A stretch of DNA of 64,000 nucleotides, from the NCBI RefSeq assembly GCF_020085105.1, contig NC_058052.1, positions 25,436,733 through 25,500,732 on the forward strand, in the 5' to 3' direction. Position numbers and translations under genes: made by a program. The number at the start of each line of letters is the position of its first letter. The stretch's first letter is position 1. Source of the stretch: Siniperca chuatsi (taxonomy: Eukaryota > Chordata > Actinopteri > Centrarchiformes > Sinipercidae). Under the pieces are notes generated by a model, which worked only from the letters and a program-made list of their open reading frames with translations, did not search any database and had not been told where the DNA came from. Below, piece by piece: positions 54,787 through 64,000 of this stretch.

Positions 54787-57700
54787 TTTATGCATTTTTG
54801 TCTGGGCGTATTGTCAGGCCTAACCTTTTGGGTCTTCTTATGCGATCTTCTCTCCTCTTGGGTTGACCCGGTGACTGGAGAGGGAGTGCATTTTATCTTG
54901 GAAGTATTGACCCCCTTACCCCTCCCCCCGAGCTCCTCCTCCCATTCGTCGGTTTCCGAGTCGGAAAGCTTGCTTTTGTAAACAGGGGAATCCCGTTTCG
55001 GGGTACGTGTGTTCTTAGCAGGCTTTGCTGTTTTACACCTCTTCTTAGACTTGTCCTGTCTCTTTCTCGCACGAGTCTTCTCTTCTCTTTCAGCGTGTGG
55101 GACATACGTCTCCTTTTCAGCCCTGCTACGATTCTTCTCTCTCTCCTTGGGCCTGCGGTTCTCCTTTATACGTTTGACGCGCTTTACAGCGGGCTTGATC
55201 AACTCCTCGTCAGATTCGGATGGCAGTGCACGCTTATACCCTCGTATGTCCACTTTTATATCACCACTACAGCCAGGCTCGGGGCAGTAGTCTTCTTTGG
55301 ACTCTGAATGTGACACACGCTTATACTTTCGATTAACATTCTTCCTCTTACACTTAGCCTTTTTCGCCCTCCTTTTAACCTGCGCGCAGAACGCCTCCAC
55401 GTCCTCCTCCTCCCCTTCACTGCTGCATTCCTTCTCTGTAGGTCTGACGTCTATGAACTCGTCGCTGTATTCGTATTCGTCAGGACTCTCGCTGTTGTCG
55501 CAACCCATCGTAGCCTCCAAATCCTCACCGGGGATCTCATCTTCATCCTCCTCATCACACTCTTCCTCCCCGCTGGTCACTTCCACAGCCTTGCACAGCC
55601 AAGGGTGCTGGTCCTCGTACCCGGTGCGCGAGCTGTGTGCTTGTGAATTGCGAGCCTTCTTGTCGCTCTTGGACCCGGATGACTTAGAGGTTGAATGCTT
55701 ATTTGACTTAGAAGATGTGCGATCTTGCTTCACCACTTTTGGGTGTTGCAAAGGTGCTTGTTTCTCAGGTCCACGTCTTTTGTCATGCAAACCGCTTTTA
55801 TTGCATTGGGCGCTAGGGTTCCTCTTGTTGTACAGCTTAGTTACAAGCTGGTCCGAATGCCCCATGGATTGAACTGGGGTACCGTGGAAAGACATCAGTA
55901 TCTTGCGTTTCCAGTTCACTGTGGACATAGACGCTAAGCAATCCACGAGAGCTTTACTGAGTCTATCCTGCAACCCATACATATGGAGCACATTGACAAC
56001 GGTTTGGTTGTTAATGACCCAATCTTGAAGGATGTCGCTGTGTCTACTATCCAGGAGAGTGTTATCTAATGCGAGGAGCGTGCAAACAGCTTCTCTCCTC
56101 AGAGGCTCATTGTTCAGCCAGGGTTCGCTCATCAGCAGAGTTGACATGTTCTTTATCCACGCCGAAATTGGAACGGATTCTGGTATCACGATAGAGTACA
56201 GACTGTCACCTCTCTCACTGATTCCGGTCATAGCACGGTCCTTGTTGCACTCCTCGACCTCAGCTGGACACTTAGAAGACACATCGGCATCATCAGCTTC
56301 GGTAGAGCGTGAGGACGTAGAGCTTGAGGAATACGGTCCACTCTGTGGATCACCGTGCTCTCCTACTCTTAGCTTCAGCCCTTTCTTCACTTTGTTGTGA
56401 TGAATGTGGAGTTTTAAAAAGAGCACCTTAGCGTTGGCATACATCTGTACCAAATTCTTGTCCTTATTCTGGCTTGTATCATGTTTGATCAGGGCATGCC
56501 ACATCTCACTGGCTTTGGCTGCGTTGTCCAGGGTCTGATCAGTGTACAACGCTTTGCACGCTGAGACCATTTTGGCGTCGCTGTTGTATCTCCTTTGACC
56601 GTAACTGGAGGCAATTTGGGCCAAATCAGCCCAGTCCTTTGTCATCTGCTCCTCAACAATACTGATATGCTTCTTCTTCACAGCCGTGTGAATGGCGCTG
56701 TCAGAGGCGTACATGTTCCAAAACCTCAGGTATTCTCTCACGTTCTCAATGGGACAATATAGCAGCTCGGCCACTGCGAACGCATTGGGGATCTTGCTGC
56801 CCATGAATTTAATGGCCAATTCCACAACTTCGACCATGACAGGATCCTTAATCATGGTCTCAATGTGCCTGGGTATATAATTGCACCAGCTGTTTGGATT
56901 AACACACTTGATGAAGGCTGTCAATGCCGAATTGAGTATCACCTGATACATCAGGGGTCCGACGATAAAAGTCTTCCTGTTCAATTCCTGTATTGTGGCA
57001 CAACAACTGCTTGCTAGTTCCCCATATCCCTTGACAAAACACTGTTTGACGGCCCTGCAAAACCTCACCGTGGTAGACACGTACAGCTCAGGTTTCTCAA
57101 CCTGTCCCTCTCTCAGGGTGGCAACCGGGACCAGGTTCACCTTCTTGCCATCCAGTAACTTTCCGTTCCTTCTATAATAAACAGTACGAGTGCCACTGTT
57201 CGTGTAGTGGAAGTGCGTCAAATCACATCTTACTTGTGTTTCGGTGAGACAATCCACGCTGCCCTCGCGTTTATTCTTCAACATTTCGGCCCTCTCTACC
57301 ACGCAGCACATGGGGTGTATCTCGTCCATGTGAGAAACCATGGCTTCATTGTTGCTCTGGGTGCACGGGTTCTTGTCTTCGGTGCGCAGTAGCTGGGAAG
57401 GTTGGATTTCTTGAAAGCAAGGAATAAGAGCTGTTAAGTGCGTGGGCACCTCTAGGGCCATGTCCCAGAATTCGAACTTGTTACCCGTGACCCCTTTCAG
57501 CAACTCGAGACTCTCGAGTCCCGGGACAAACAGTACCTCTTGCAAGAAGTACGAGTTCCCATTAGCTTTCCCGGTTTTCGGCATTTCTACGATGTAGGTT
57601 CCGATCATGGATCTGCTGCTGTCATAGAAAATGAGACTGTGTGTTTCAGAGTACTGTGTGACCACAGGAATGACCTTCTTACCATTGGGGCTTACCAGCT

Positions 57701-58222
57701 CCTTATTCGGTATATAGAAGGCCGTGTATTTACCGTATCCCAGCAGCAAGTGTTTGATACCAGCCTTGTCTACACTTGCAATAGAGTCAAAGTCGTTCCC
57801 ACCTTGAATGTCCACTAGGTCCATAAGCGCACGCAACAGCAAGACTGAAGGTTTCTGCTGTATAGCTTCGCGGCGTCTGGGCACCATGTCCCTGATACTC
57901 TTGTAGATATTTTTCGGTTTATACCTTTTCTCTCTTTCAGATAGTTCGTCTTGCTTGCACACCATAAGATCCGCCACTGTGTTGAACAATTCTTGTGTGC
58001 TTTCACAGTTAAACACATGTTTATACTTAAGTTTTAAATACCAGTTAGGGTGTTCTGTCACGATGAATGTAGGTTTTTTAACCTCCATGTCGTGCAGCTG
58101 AATAAAGCCACTCGGTTCCAATTAAATATAAAGTCCTGCAGTCTAAAAGCAACCAGCCTGCGTGACTCGAACCAGTTGTGCACCTCCCAAAGCCTTAGAG
58201 GCTCTAATGCAGATGTGGCTTG
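54787..58222 (-). mobile_element. Unrecognised virus-like or selfish element with a 1,120-codon ORF, copy 2 (fossil, frame looks whole)
   Basis: The minus-strand frame from 58121 to 54759 has no introns and encodes 1,120 aa starting MEPSGFIQLHDMEVKKPTFI. Residues 1-600 look globular, with no signal peptide or membrane span. About 610-650 is serine-rich. About 790-850 is Lys/Ser-rich. About 850-930 is strongly acidic (EEECDEEDEDEIPGED, EGEEEDVEAF). From 930 to the end it is very basic, with nuclear-localisation-like runs (KRRAKKAKCKRK, KPAVKRVKRIKENRRPK). Acidic-then-basic tails suggest a nuclear, chromatin- or nucleic-acid-associated role, but that is inference. The last residues and stop lie in cyc intron DNA, 58 bp before the ATG of cyc copy C on the same strand. 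I see no capsid, polymerase, RT or integrase motif. A Teratorn-like herpesvirus-piggyBac origin is possible but unproven. Confidence 0.6.
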
Positions 58223-58242
58223 TGTAAGGGCTTTTATGTGTT

Positions 58243-58400
58243 AGCTATGTATCCTACCGCGGCTAAGAATGTGTATCCAGCCACAGCTATGTATCCAACC
58301 ACAGCTATATATCCAACCACAGCTATGTATCCGACCACAGCTATATATTCAACCAGTTATGTATCCAACCACAGCTATGTATCCGACCATGGCTATGTTG
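58243..58400. repeat. Short minisatellite CCACAGCTATGTATCCAA, related to the 51-52 kb array
   Basis: About eight units of 17-20 bp differing from the large array by A/G and T/A changes in the core. It directly follows the 5' end of the large-ORF element. Confidence 0.85.
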
Positions 58401-58597
58401 TCGATGTAAGAAGTTCAAGAGTTTACTTTTTTTTCTCTCTCAACAAGAGTCTCAGGAGATGTTCACCCTAGCTCAATCACTGAAGAAATGAGACGATGTT
58501 AGGTCTGGGTGGCTAGAGTGGGTGGAGCTAACCATGTATCCAACCACTGTTTATGACAAGGGTGACTTGTGTGAATGTGTTGCCGTACCTTGCTTGA

Positions 58598-58640
58598 ATA
58601 AATAAAGACTCATATGGTGTGATTGTCACTGTTTATTGCA
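58598..58640. promoter_or_regulatory. Facing polyadenylation signals
   Basis: AATAAATAAAG on the plus strand at about 58598 and AATAAA on the minus strand at about 58633 face each other within 45 bp. This is what one expects at the junction of two convergent transcripts. The adjoining frames are short and unrecognised. Confidence 0.35.
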
Positions 58641-58864
58641 TCAGCACACATTTCAATGGCAGAAACCTCATCATTGTACATATAGCATAACAATACAAAG
58701 GTCTAGACATGCACAGACTAATAAAAATTTCTGCGACGCCGAGAATCGAGATACTGTTTGTAGCTCTGGATCGTGTCCGTGGCCGGGTTGACTTGACACG
58801 TAGAGGTCTCTGGTCTCGCAACCGGGTCAGGGCCATTCTCGCCAAGCTCTCGGTTGAGGTCTCT

Positions 58865-58928
58865 GGTCTCACAAACAGTACTGGGGCCTCAGGTGTAGGA
58901 AATACATCTGCAGAGCCTGTGCACTGAC
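58865..58928 (+). pseudogene. piggyBac-like cysteine-rich-domain remnant 2
   Basis: The plus-strand frame gives WGLRCRKYICRACALT and a stop, matching the end of remnant 1 (CFRCKQYICKACAP). The segment starting GAGGCAATA and ending GGGGTTAGTGAA, which precedes the domain in remnant 1, lies just downstream here (58947-58998). The pieces are therefore rearranged. Confidence 0.4.
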
Positions 58929-59009
58929 ATGACGCCCTGCACGTAATGAGGCAATACGTAACTTTGACAAAAACATCTGATAATTACTGGGGTTAGTGAA
59001 TGCAATAGA

Positions 59010-59863
59010 GCACGCCCAGCACTCCCAGAGTATGACGTGAATCCAACTCAGCCAGAAGTGATGATTTGCATTTACAAAAGGGCAGAAAATGTCACTTAAC
59101 AGGGTTGTAGTCCAGATCTAATCTGCGCTAGGCTTTTTAAAACAGAACAATTAAGACTCCAAACTCCCTACATATTAAAACAGTAATTAGAGGATCAAAT
59201 TTGCCTCACCAAACTGGTAAAAATCCCACATTCAAAATGTCAGAATCAGAAGTTTAACATACGCTGGTTTGATCAAAAAGAACACACTGGACAAATGGTC
59301 TTCTTGTAAATCATTCCCCCTGTTCCCTCAATAAAATACCTAAAACACAAACATCTGTTAAACCTCTGCAGAGAGACAATTGTAGATTGTAGATCTGCTC
59401 TTGACTGAATCCAACTAAAAGCAAGAGCATTAGTAATATCTGAATTTTACCGTTCAGCACTGTGACTAAGAAACAAAAAATAAAAATGAAGTGAAAGAAA
59501 TGAAGAGACAACCAGTCGCGTTTACCTTTCTGGACGTTTTGTTTTAATTGATCCTTCTTCCATCCTGTCCACAACATGGCTACCACATAATATTTTTATG
59601 TACACCAAGAGCAAGCAGCCCCGTCAAAACGTTTTACAGATTTAGTCTGTCAGTACAGTAAAATAAGTTAAAACAATGGTCTTTCAGGCCTGTGAAACCA
59701 GGTAAATAACAAAATCTCCCTTCACTCCAGATGGTGCCCTTGATAGTTTGTCTGTACAAGACAGTGTCTCCACAACATTGTTAGCCATGGTGATTGTATG
59801 CAAGCTAATTTCACACTGTAGGGATCTCAGCATGGTGGTGGTATTGAAGGCATTTTTATTTTT

Positions 59864-59959
<96 letters not shown>

Positions 59960-60540
59960 TACAATTCCTAGTTGTAAGGAGGCAGATAACAGCGTGTCAC
60001 CCTTAGCACAATTTTTAAAAAAAACTCATACCGAGTCTGGCAGGGGGTAAAAACAGGAGCTCAGAGGGGCTGCTTCAGTAACCTAAAAGATCAGGCTCTG
60101 TTAGGAGTCGTACAATGCAACAAGCGGTTTTGTCCAAAGGTTTTAGAGGACAAACTGTTCAGTGTGTGGTATCTAAAGCGCATTCATGGCAAGTAGTAGT
60201 TTCTGACCACCAATATATAAGGATAGACAAGAGGGAGTGCAAAATTTCACACTGTGTCACCCCTTGTGAGGTTAGAAACTCCAGTTGGCATGAAAGCTGG
60301 GAGTAGATTGAGAGCCTGCACCAGTTAACCACCAAAAATCTCATGATTTCCAACCTGTATCACTCTGATATAACTGATATTAGATTAATTCTTTTAGTTA
60401 TCGTTTTAAAAATGACTTTGATGGTGGATGGCTCTGCCAGTAGAAAGTACTGAACAAGTGTTGTCATGGGTGACAGAATGAGTGACAGGTCAGGCAACTA
60501 ACCTATGCCAAATAATGCAATTAGTTTTTTCTCCTGATTA
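59010..60540. other. Intergenic DNA with a (TA)n microsatellite
   Basis: About 45 TA units lie at 59868-59958. Nothing else is recognised. Confidence 0.6.
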
Positions 60541-60817
60541 GAGTCAAAGTACAGATTGACCAAAAAAAAACAAAAAACTATAGTTTTATGTTTAGCCACT
60601 TGAACGATTGCTCGCACCCTGAGCTTAAAGCAGAAATGACACTTTGTGTGAACTGGCTCACAAGAAGTGCCATTTTCTAACCAAATAACATAAATTAACT
60701 TTATGTACAAATGACTAAACATAAAACCATATATTTAGCATGTGCAAGCCTAAGAATAAACAAAAAAAAAAAAAAAACAATAAAATGGCATTAAATATTC
60801 TGATTTTTATGACTAGC

Positions 60818-61872
60818 TCATGATGTTGCCGATTTAAGGTATGCAATGAGGTCCTGGCGCTCTCCCTTCTTCTTGATGCCAGCAAAGATCATTTTGGTTC
60901 CAGGAATGTACTTCTTGGGGTTCTCCAGGTACTCCAACAAGGTGTCCTCGCCCCACACAATACCTGGGAAAAAGACAGATGATCAGTGATGAAAGCAAGA
61001 CAAACAATTTAATCAAGGCAACTAAGTGGGAAGTGACCTCCAAACTAGAAGGATAAGAGACCGGATATCAGTGGCCAAAGTTCAAGAGGCTACAGGCAAT
61101 TGTTTAAAGCCTTAAGTATAAACTGCAGATCTTTGGGTTTTGAGCTGTTTGTTTAAGAAAAATTGAAGATGTCACCTTGGACACACTTTTAGAAAAGTAA
61201 GAAAAACGGCAGTAATCATTAGCTGCAGCACTAAATGTAACTTAATTATATCTAATATACTGTAAGTAAAGAAATATTCACATCATTTCATTATTTGCCA
61301 ACATCAATCATTTATGTACTTTTGTAATAGAAAATAGCTCATGAAGATATTTACAAATAGTTAAAAAATTATTAAGACCCTGTTACATCTTCATTTAATT
61401 ATCTCTGCTTTGCACTAGCTTCATTCTAGCTGCATTTTCCCAGTTTGTAGTTATGTACCATTATTATTATTATTGGTTTTTATGTATTTTATCATTCACT
61501 GTGGTATTTTATTTCTCTCTGTGAAGCACTTTGTTTGGATAGGAGCGCCATAAATAAAAAGTTAATAATAAATAATTATTATTATTCTTATCATCCTCAA
61601 ATATCTTGACGTCAACTTCAGAAAATGATGCCCCCCTGTTCACTTGTTCTATAGCCAAAGGAGAGTGTTATTCAAAACCTCATTTAACCACAAGTGAACT
61701 GACCTTTACTCTTGTTGGCGTCCGTGTATGAGTAGCCCTCCGCCTGTCCAGTCTTACGTCCAAACAGACCCCAGAGGTTGGGGCCCACCTTGTGCTTGCC
61801 CCCCTGCTCTACTGTGTGGCACTGAGCACACTTCTGGACGAAAGCCTTCTTTCCCTTGGCAATGTCTCCCAT
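60818..61872 (-). CDS. cycs: Cytochrome c, somatic (intact)
   Basis: Electron carrier between respiratory complexes III and IV in the mitochondrial intermembrane space, and the trigger of apoptosome assembly when released. Exons 61704-61872 and 60818-60963 join at the conserved vertebrate position (codon 57) to 104 aa. The start is [25 protein letters not shown] binds heme through both cysteines and the histidine, and Met in GTKMIFAG is the other axial ligand. The end is [16 protein letters not shown] non-coding first exon is at about 63181-63290. The intron between the coding exons contains an L2-like LINE tail (about 61440-61600) shared by the damaged copies, so it predates the duplications. 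This is the only copy in the cluster with all key residues and a promoter, hence the likely working gene. Confidence 0.97.
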
Positions 61873-63180
61873 AGTCAGCTGGAGAAACAAAGAGAGGGCA
61901 AACAGGACAGATAGAAGTCATTAATGTAATTATGACAAATTGTAATATTCTGTAACAACATAAATCATACCCATACTCTGAATAATAATGTGTGTGAATT
62001 TAGATCCATAAATGCATCTTCTATTCATAGAAGACAGATATGGCAGAAGGCTCATTCACTGCTCTACTCTGACCGGCGCCATCTTGTGAAGGTCGTTTAA
62101 GGTGATAACTTTTACTGGACTAGGAGCACCGCTTTCTTAACACTGCATTCAAACAAATCATGGCCTTTCCCTGTGTACTGGCACCCTGCCGAGGTCGTTT
62201 CATGGAAATCAAACCAGAAACCTGCACTGGAAACAGCACCAACCCGCCCTTAGAAACACGTTAGCTTACATTCGCGCACTATTAATAGCGTCTCATTCTT
62301 CGCAGCCTCAGCTCAGGTTATGTCACAAGAAAAGCTTGTCAATTAAATAAGGTTTGTTTTAATAGTATCACGCTGTGGAGTTTTAGCTTTAATATGTCGC
62401 TCTTGTCAAGGGGAGCCAATGAGTTTAGGTTTAAAAAAGCCAACATTAATGTACTTAACTAACGTTAAAAAGGTGTGGTAATAATAACGTGCCAATGTGG
62501 CAGAGGACTGACCGGTGTAATGCCGAAATGCGTTTCCTTGCATGTTTTGTCCTCAAATTACTGACGGGGAAGCCTTTACAATGCTAGAATAACTAGCTAA
62601 TTCACTTTTGCTAAATTAGGCTGACGTCCGTCGGGCATTTAGCATCAAGGACATACGGTACTGTCAAACTGAAAGCAGCTTCCTTACAGACAGGTAGCTT
62701 TAATGTGGCATTTACGCACACATTTTGTTTTTAACAAGACAAAGCTCACTGAGCTATAACGTTAGCTAGGCCTAGTTAGCATGCTAGTAAGGTTAGCCGG
62801 GGATGTGTCACCCATCCAGGCTGTCAAGGATGCTTCAATGTCGGTGTCCGAATATCGCACTCAACACTGATTTATTTGCTAGCTAACTAGCTAGCTAACA
62901 TCTTTTCCATGAGACACTGAGAACGTCTGGCGAGCTTAAATAAGTTAACAATAATTCAATCAAACATAAAATTACCGCATTACTCCTGAATTTTGGTCTA
63001 GGCTGATTAGCCATTTTAGTTCACGCAGAGAGCAACCGAGCTATTCACCAACATGGGAGCTAACGTTAGCTAAATGCTACCACAAATACTTTCAGCCGCC
63101 CAGCATCATTTTGAATAATAAAGCCACAAAAGCCAGTTTGTATTTGACATAACTGATCAATAGGAAGAATAAAAGTTTAC

Positions 63181-63340
63181 CTTTTGATTAAAATATGCGG
63201 GGTTAAAATCACTCAGGTGCCGATATTAGCTGCTTCTCTCAGGTGATGAGCGGTTTCTGGCGGTCGTAAAGAAGGTCACTTCACTTTAGAGGCACCGGCT
63301 TTTGACGTCATCATCCAATCCCTCTGAATCGTGACGTGTT
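63181..63340 (-). promoter_or_regulatory. cycs: cycs non-coding first exon and CRE/CCAAT promoter
   Basis: A donor (AAAAG then GTAAAC, with its GT at 63180-63179) ends a non-coding exon that would splice to the acceptor 18 bases before the cycs ATG. Just upstream lie a perfect palindromic CRE TGACGTCA (63303-63310), an inverted CCAAT box (63315-63319) and a second half-CRE TGACGT (63332-63337). Mammalian cytochrome c promoters are known to respond to CREB through such sites. The intron 61873-63180 holds no other gene that I can see. Confidence 0.75.
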
Positions 63341-63404
63341 TCCTTCTAGCCGATCGAGTCCGCCCCATTTCTACGAAGAGACGCTTCCTTGCCCAACTTC
63401 CAAC

Positions 63405-63475
63405 GGCCACGGCTAAAGTATCCAGCTAAGGTATTAGCCAACCACCACGGCTAAAGTATCCAACCGACCACGGAT
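63405..63475. repeat. Short CCACGGCTAA array beside the cycs promoter
   Basis: Three to four cores (CCACGGCTAAAGTATCC and variants) of the same family as the 51-52 kb array. It is followed by the GAGGCAATA-to-GGGGTT segment shared with the piggyBac-like remnants. Confidence 0.85.
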
Positions 63476-63548
63476 AAGGCAATACTTAACTTGGACAAAA
63501 ACAAACCAAAACATCTGATAATTACCGGGGTTTGTGAATGCAATCGTC

Positions 63549-63964
63549 TTCTTCATCTTCGATTTTACTGGCGGGCTACAAACCAACGTTAAAGCTGCAT
63601 GTCGCCACCTACTGTATCGGAGTGTGTAACATCATGACTTTGTCCAAAACTAACAAACGGGGTGGGGTTGGAGATAAATAAATATTTATACTTTATAGAG
63701 ATTTTATATTCTAGATATTATACCTGTTTCTTTTAAATATTTGAATAAAGCCCTTTGAACCTGTAACTGTTTATCTCCTGTCTGTAACAGACCTTTGATG
63801 CTCCACTCCCTGCCCATCTCTACTACTCTGCCCTTCAGTCTTTCTCTTTCTACATTGAACCTCCTACATCCCATCCGCACATGTTCAACAGATTCCTTAC
63901 AGTTACAAGTCTCACATTTATCTGACACTGGCTTTTTCATGGTATACAAGGTTGAGTCCTGCAT
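63549..63964 (-). mobile_element. LINE 3' end with C-terminal ORF2 fragment, copy 2
   Basis: Near-identical to 52345-52752 and in the same orientation (minus). It carries the same KPVSDKCETCNCKESVEHVR knuckle and 3' UTR. At the left edge the GAA-type tail reads CTTCTTCATCTTC on the plus strand. Homology with copy 1 ends near 63955. Confidence 0.65.
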
Positions 63965-64000
63965 GTCCTTGTCTTAGCCTAGAAAAGGTTGTGGGTTGAA

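Overview
The window is nuclear DNA from a ray-finned fish, most likely a percomorph. Coding regions are split into short exons with GT-AG introns, the intergenic DNA is AT-rich, and there are many CA/GT, TA and tetranucleotide microsatellites plus dispersed repeats familiar from percomorph genomes. There are no bacterial operons.

Left part (1-20 kb). A conserved vertebrate neighbourhood is visible. The 5' exons of supt3h (SAGA subunit SPT3, minus strand) interlock with a six-exon runt-domain transcription factor gene (plus strand). It encodes 292 aa, from a RUNX2-like N-terminus MASNSLFS to a C-terminal VWRPY. Tail to tail with it lies a nine-coding-exon follistatin-like gene of FSTL1 type (minus strand, 305 aa). 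This is the arrangement described in pufferfish for the enigmatic fourth runt gene (FrRUNT, FrSUPT3H, FrFSTL6).

Middle (20-45 kb). About 12 kb of repeat-rich intergenic DNA includes a fragment of the 3' end of 18S rRNA. It is followed by an alpha connexin of GJA5/Cx40 type (plus strand, 409 aa). Its coding region is cut by five introns, which is unusual for an alpha connexin. One intron carries an L2-like LINE inserted into an older repeat.

Right part (45-64 kb). This is a rearranged cytochrome c cluster. An intact cycs gene (60.8-63.3 kb, minus strand) has a CRE/CCAAT promoter. It is accompanied by three damaged or divergent copies at 45-46, 49.8-50.8 and 53.7-54.7 kb. Two of these have lost the first heme-binding cysteine. 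In the same two copies an unrecognised intron-less element has landed in the upstream cyc intron. It encodes a protein of up to 1,120 aa with an acidic and then very basic tail. The cyc-plus-element unit was then duplicated at an offset of 8,524 bp. Between the units lie piggyBac-like cysteine-rich-domain remnants, an expanded CCACGGCTAA minisatellite, a 47-nt T tract and inverted LINE 3' ends. I treat the large-ORF element as a fossil of unknown, possibly DNA-virus-like, origin. This unit is the best candidate for something undescribed.
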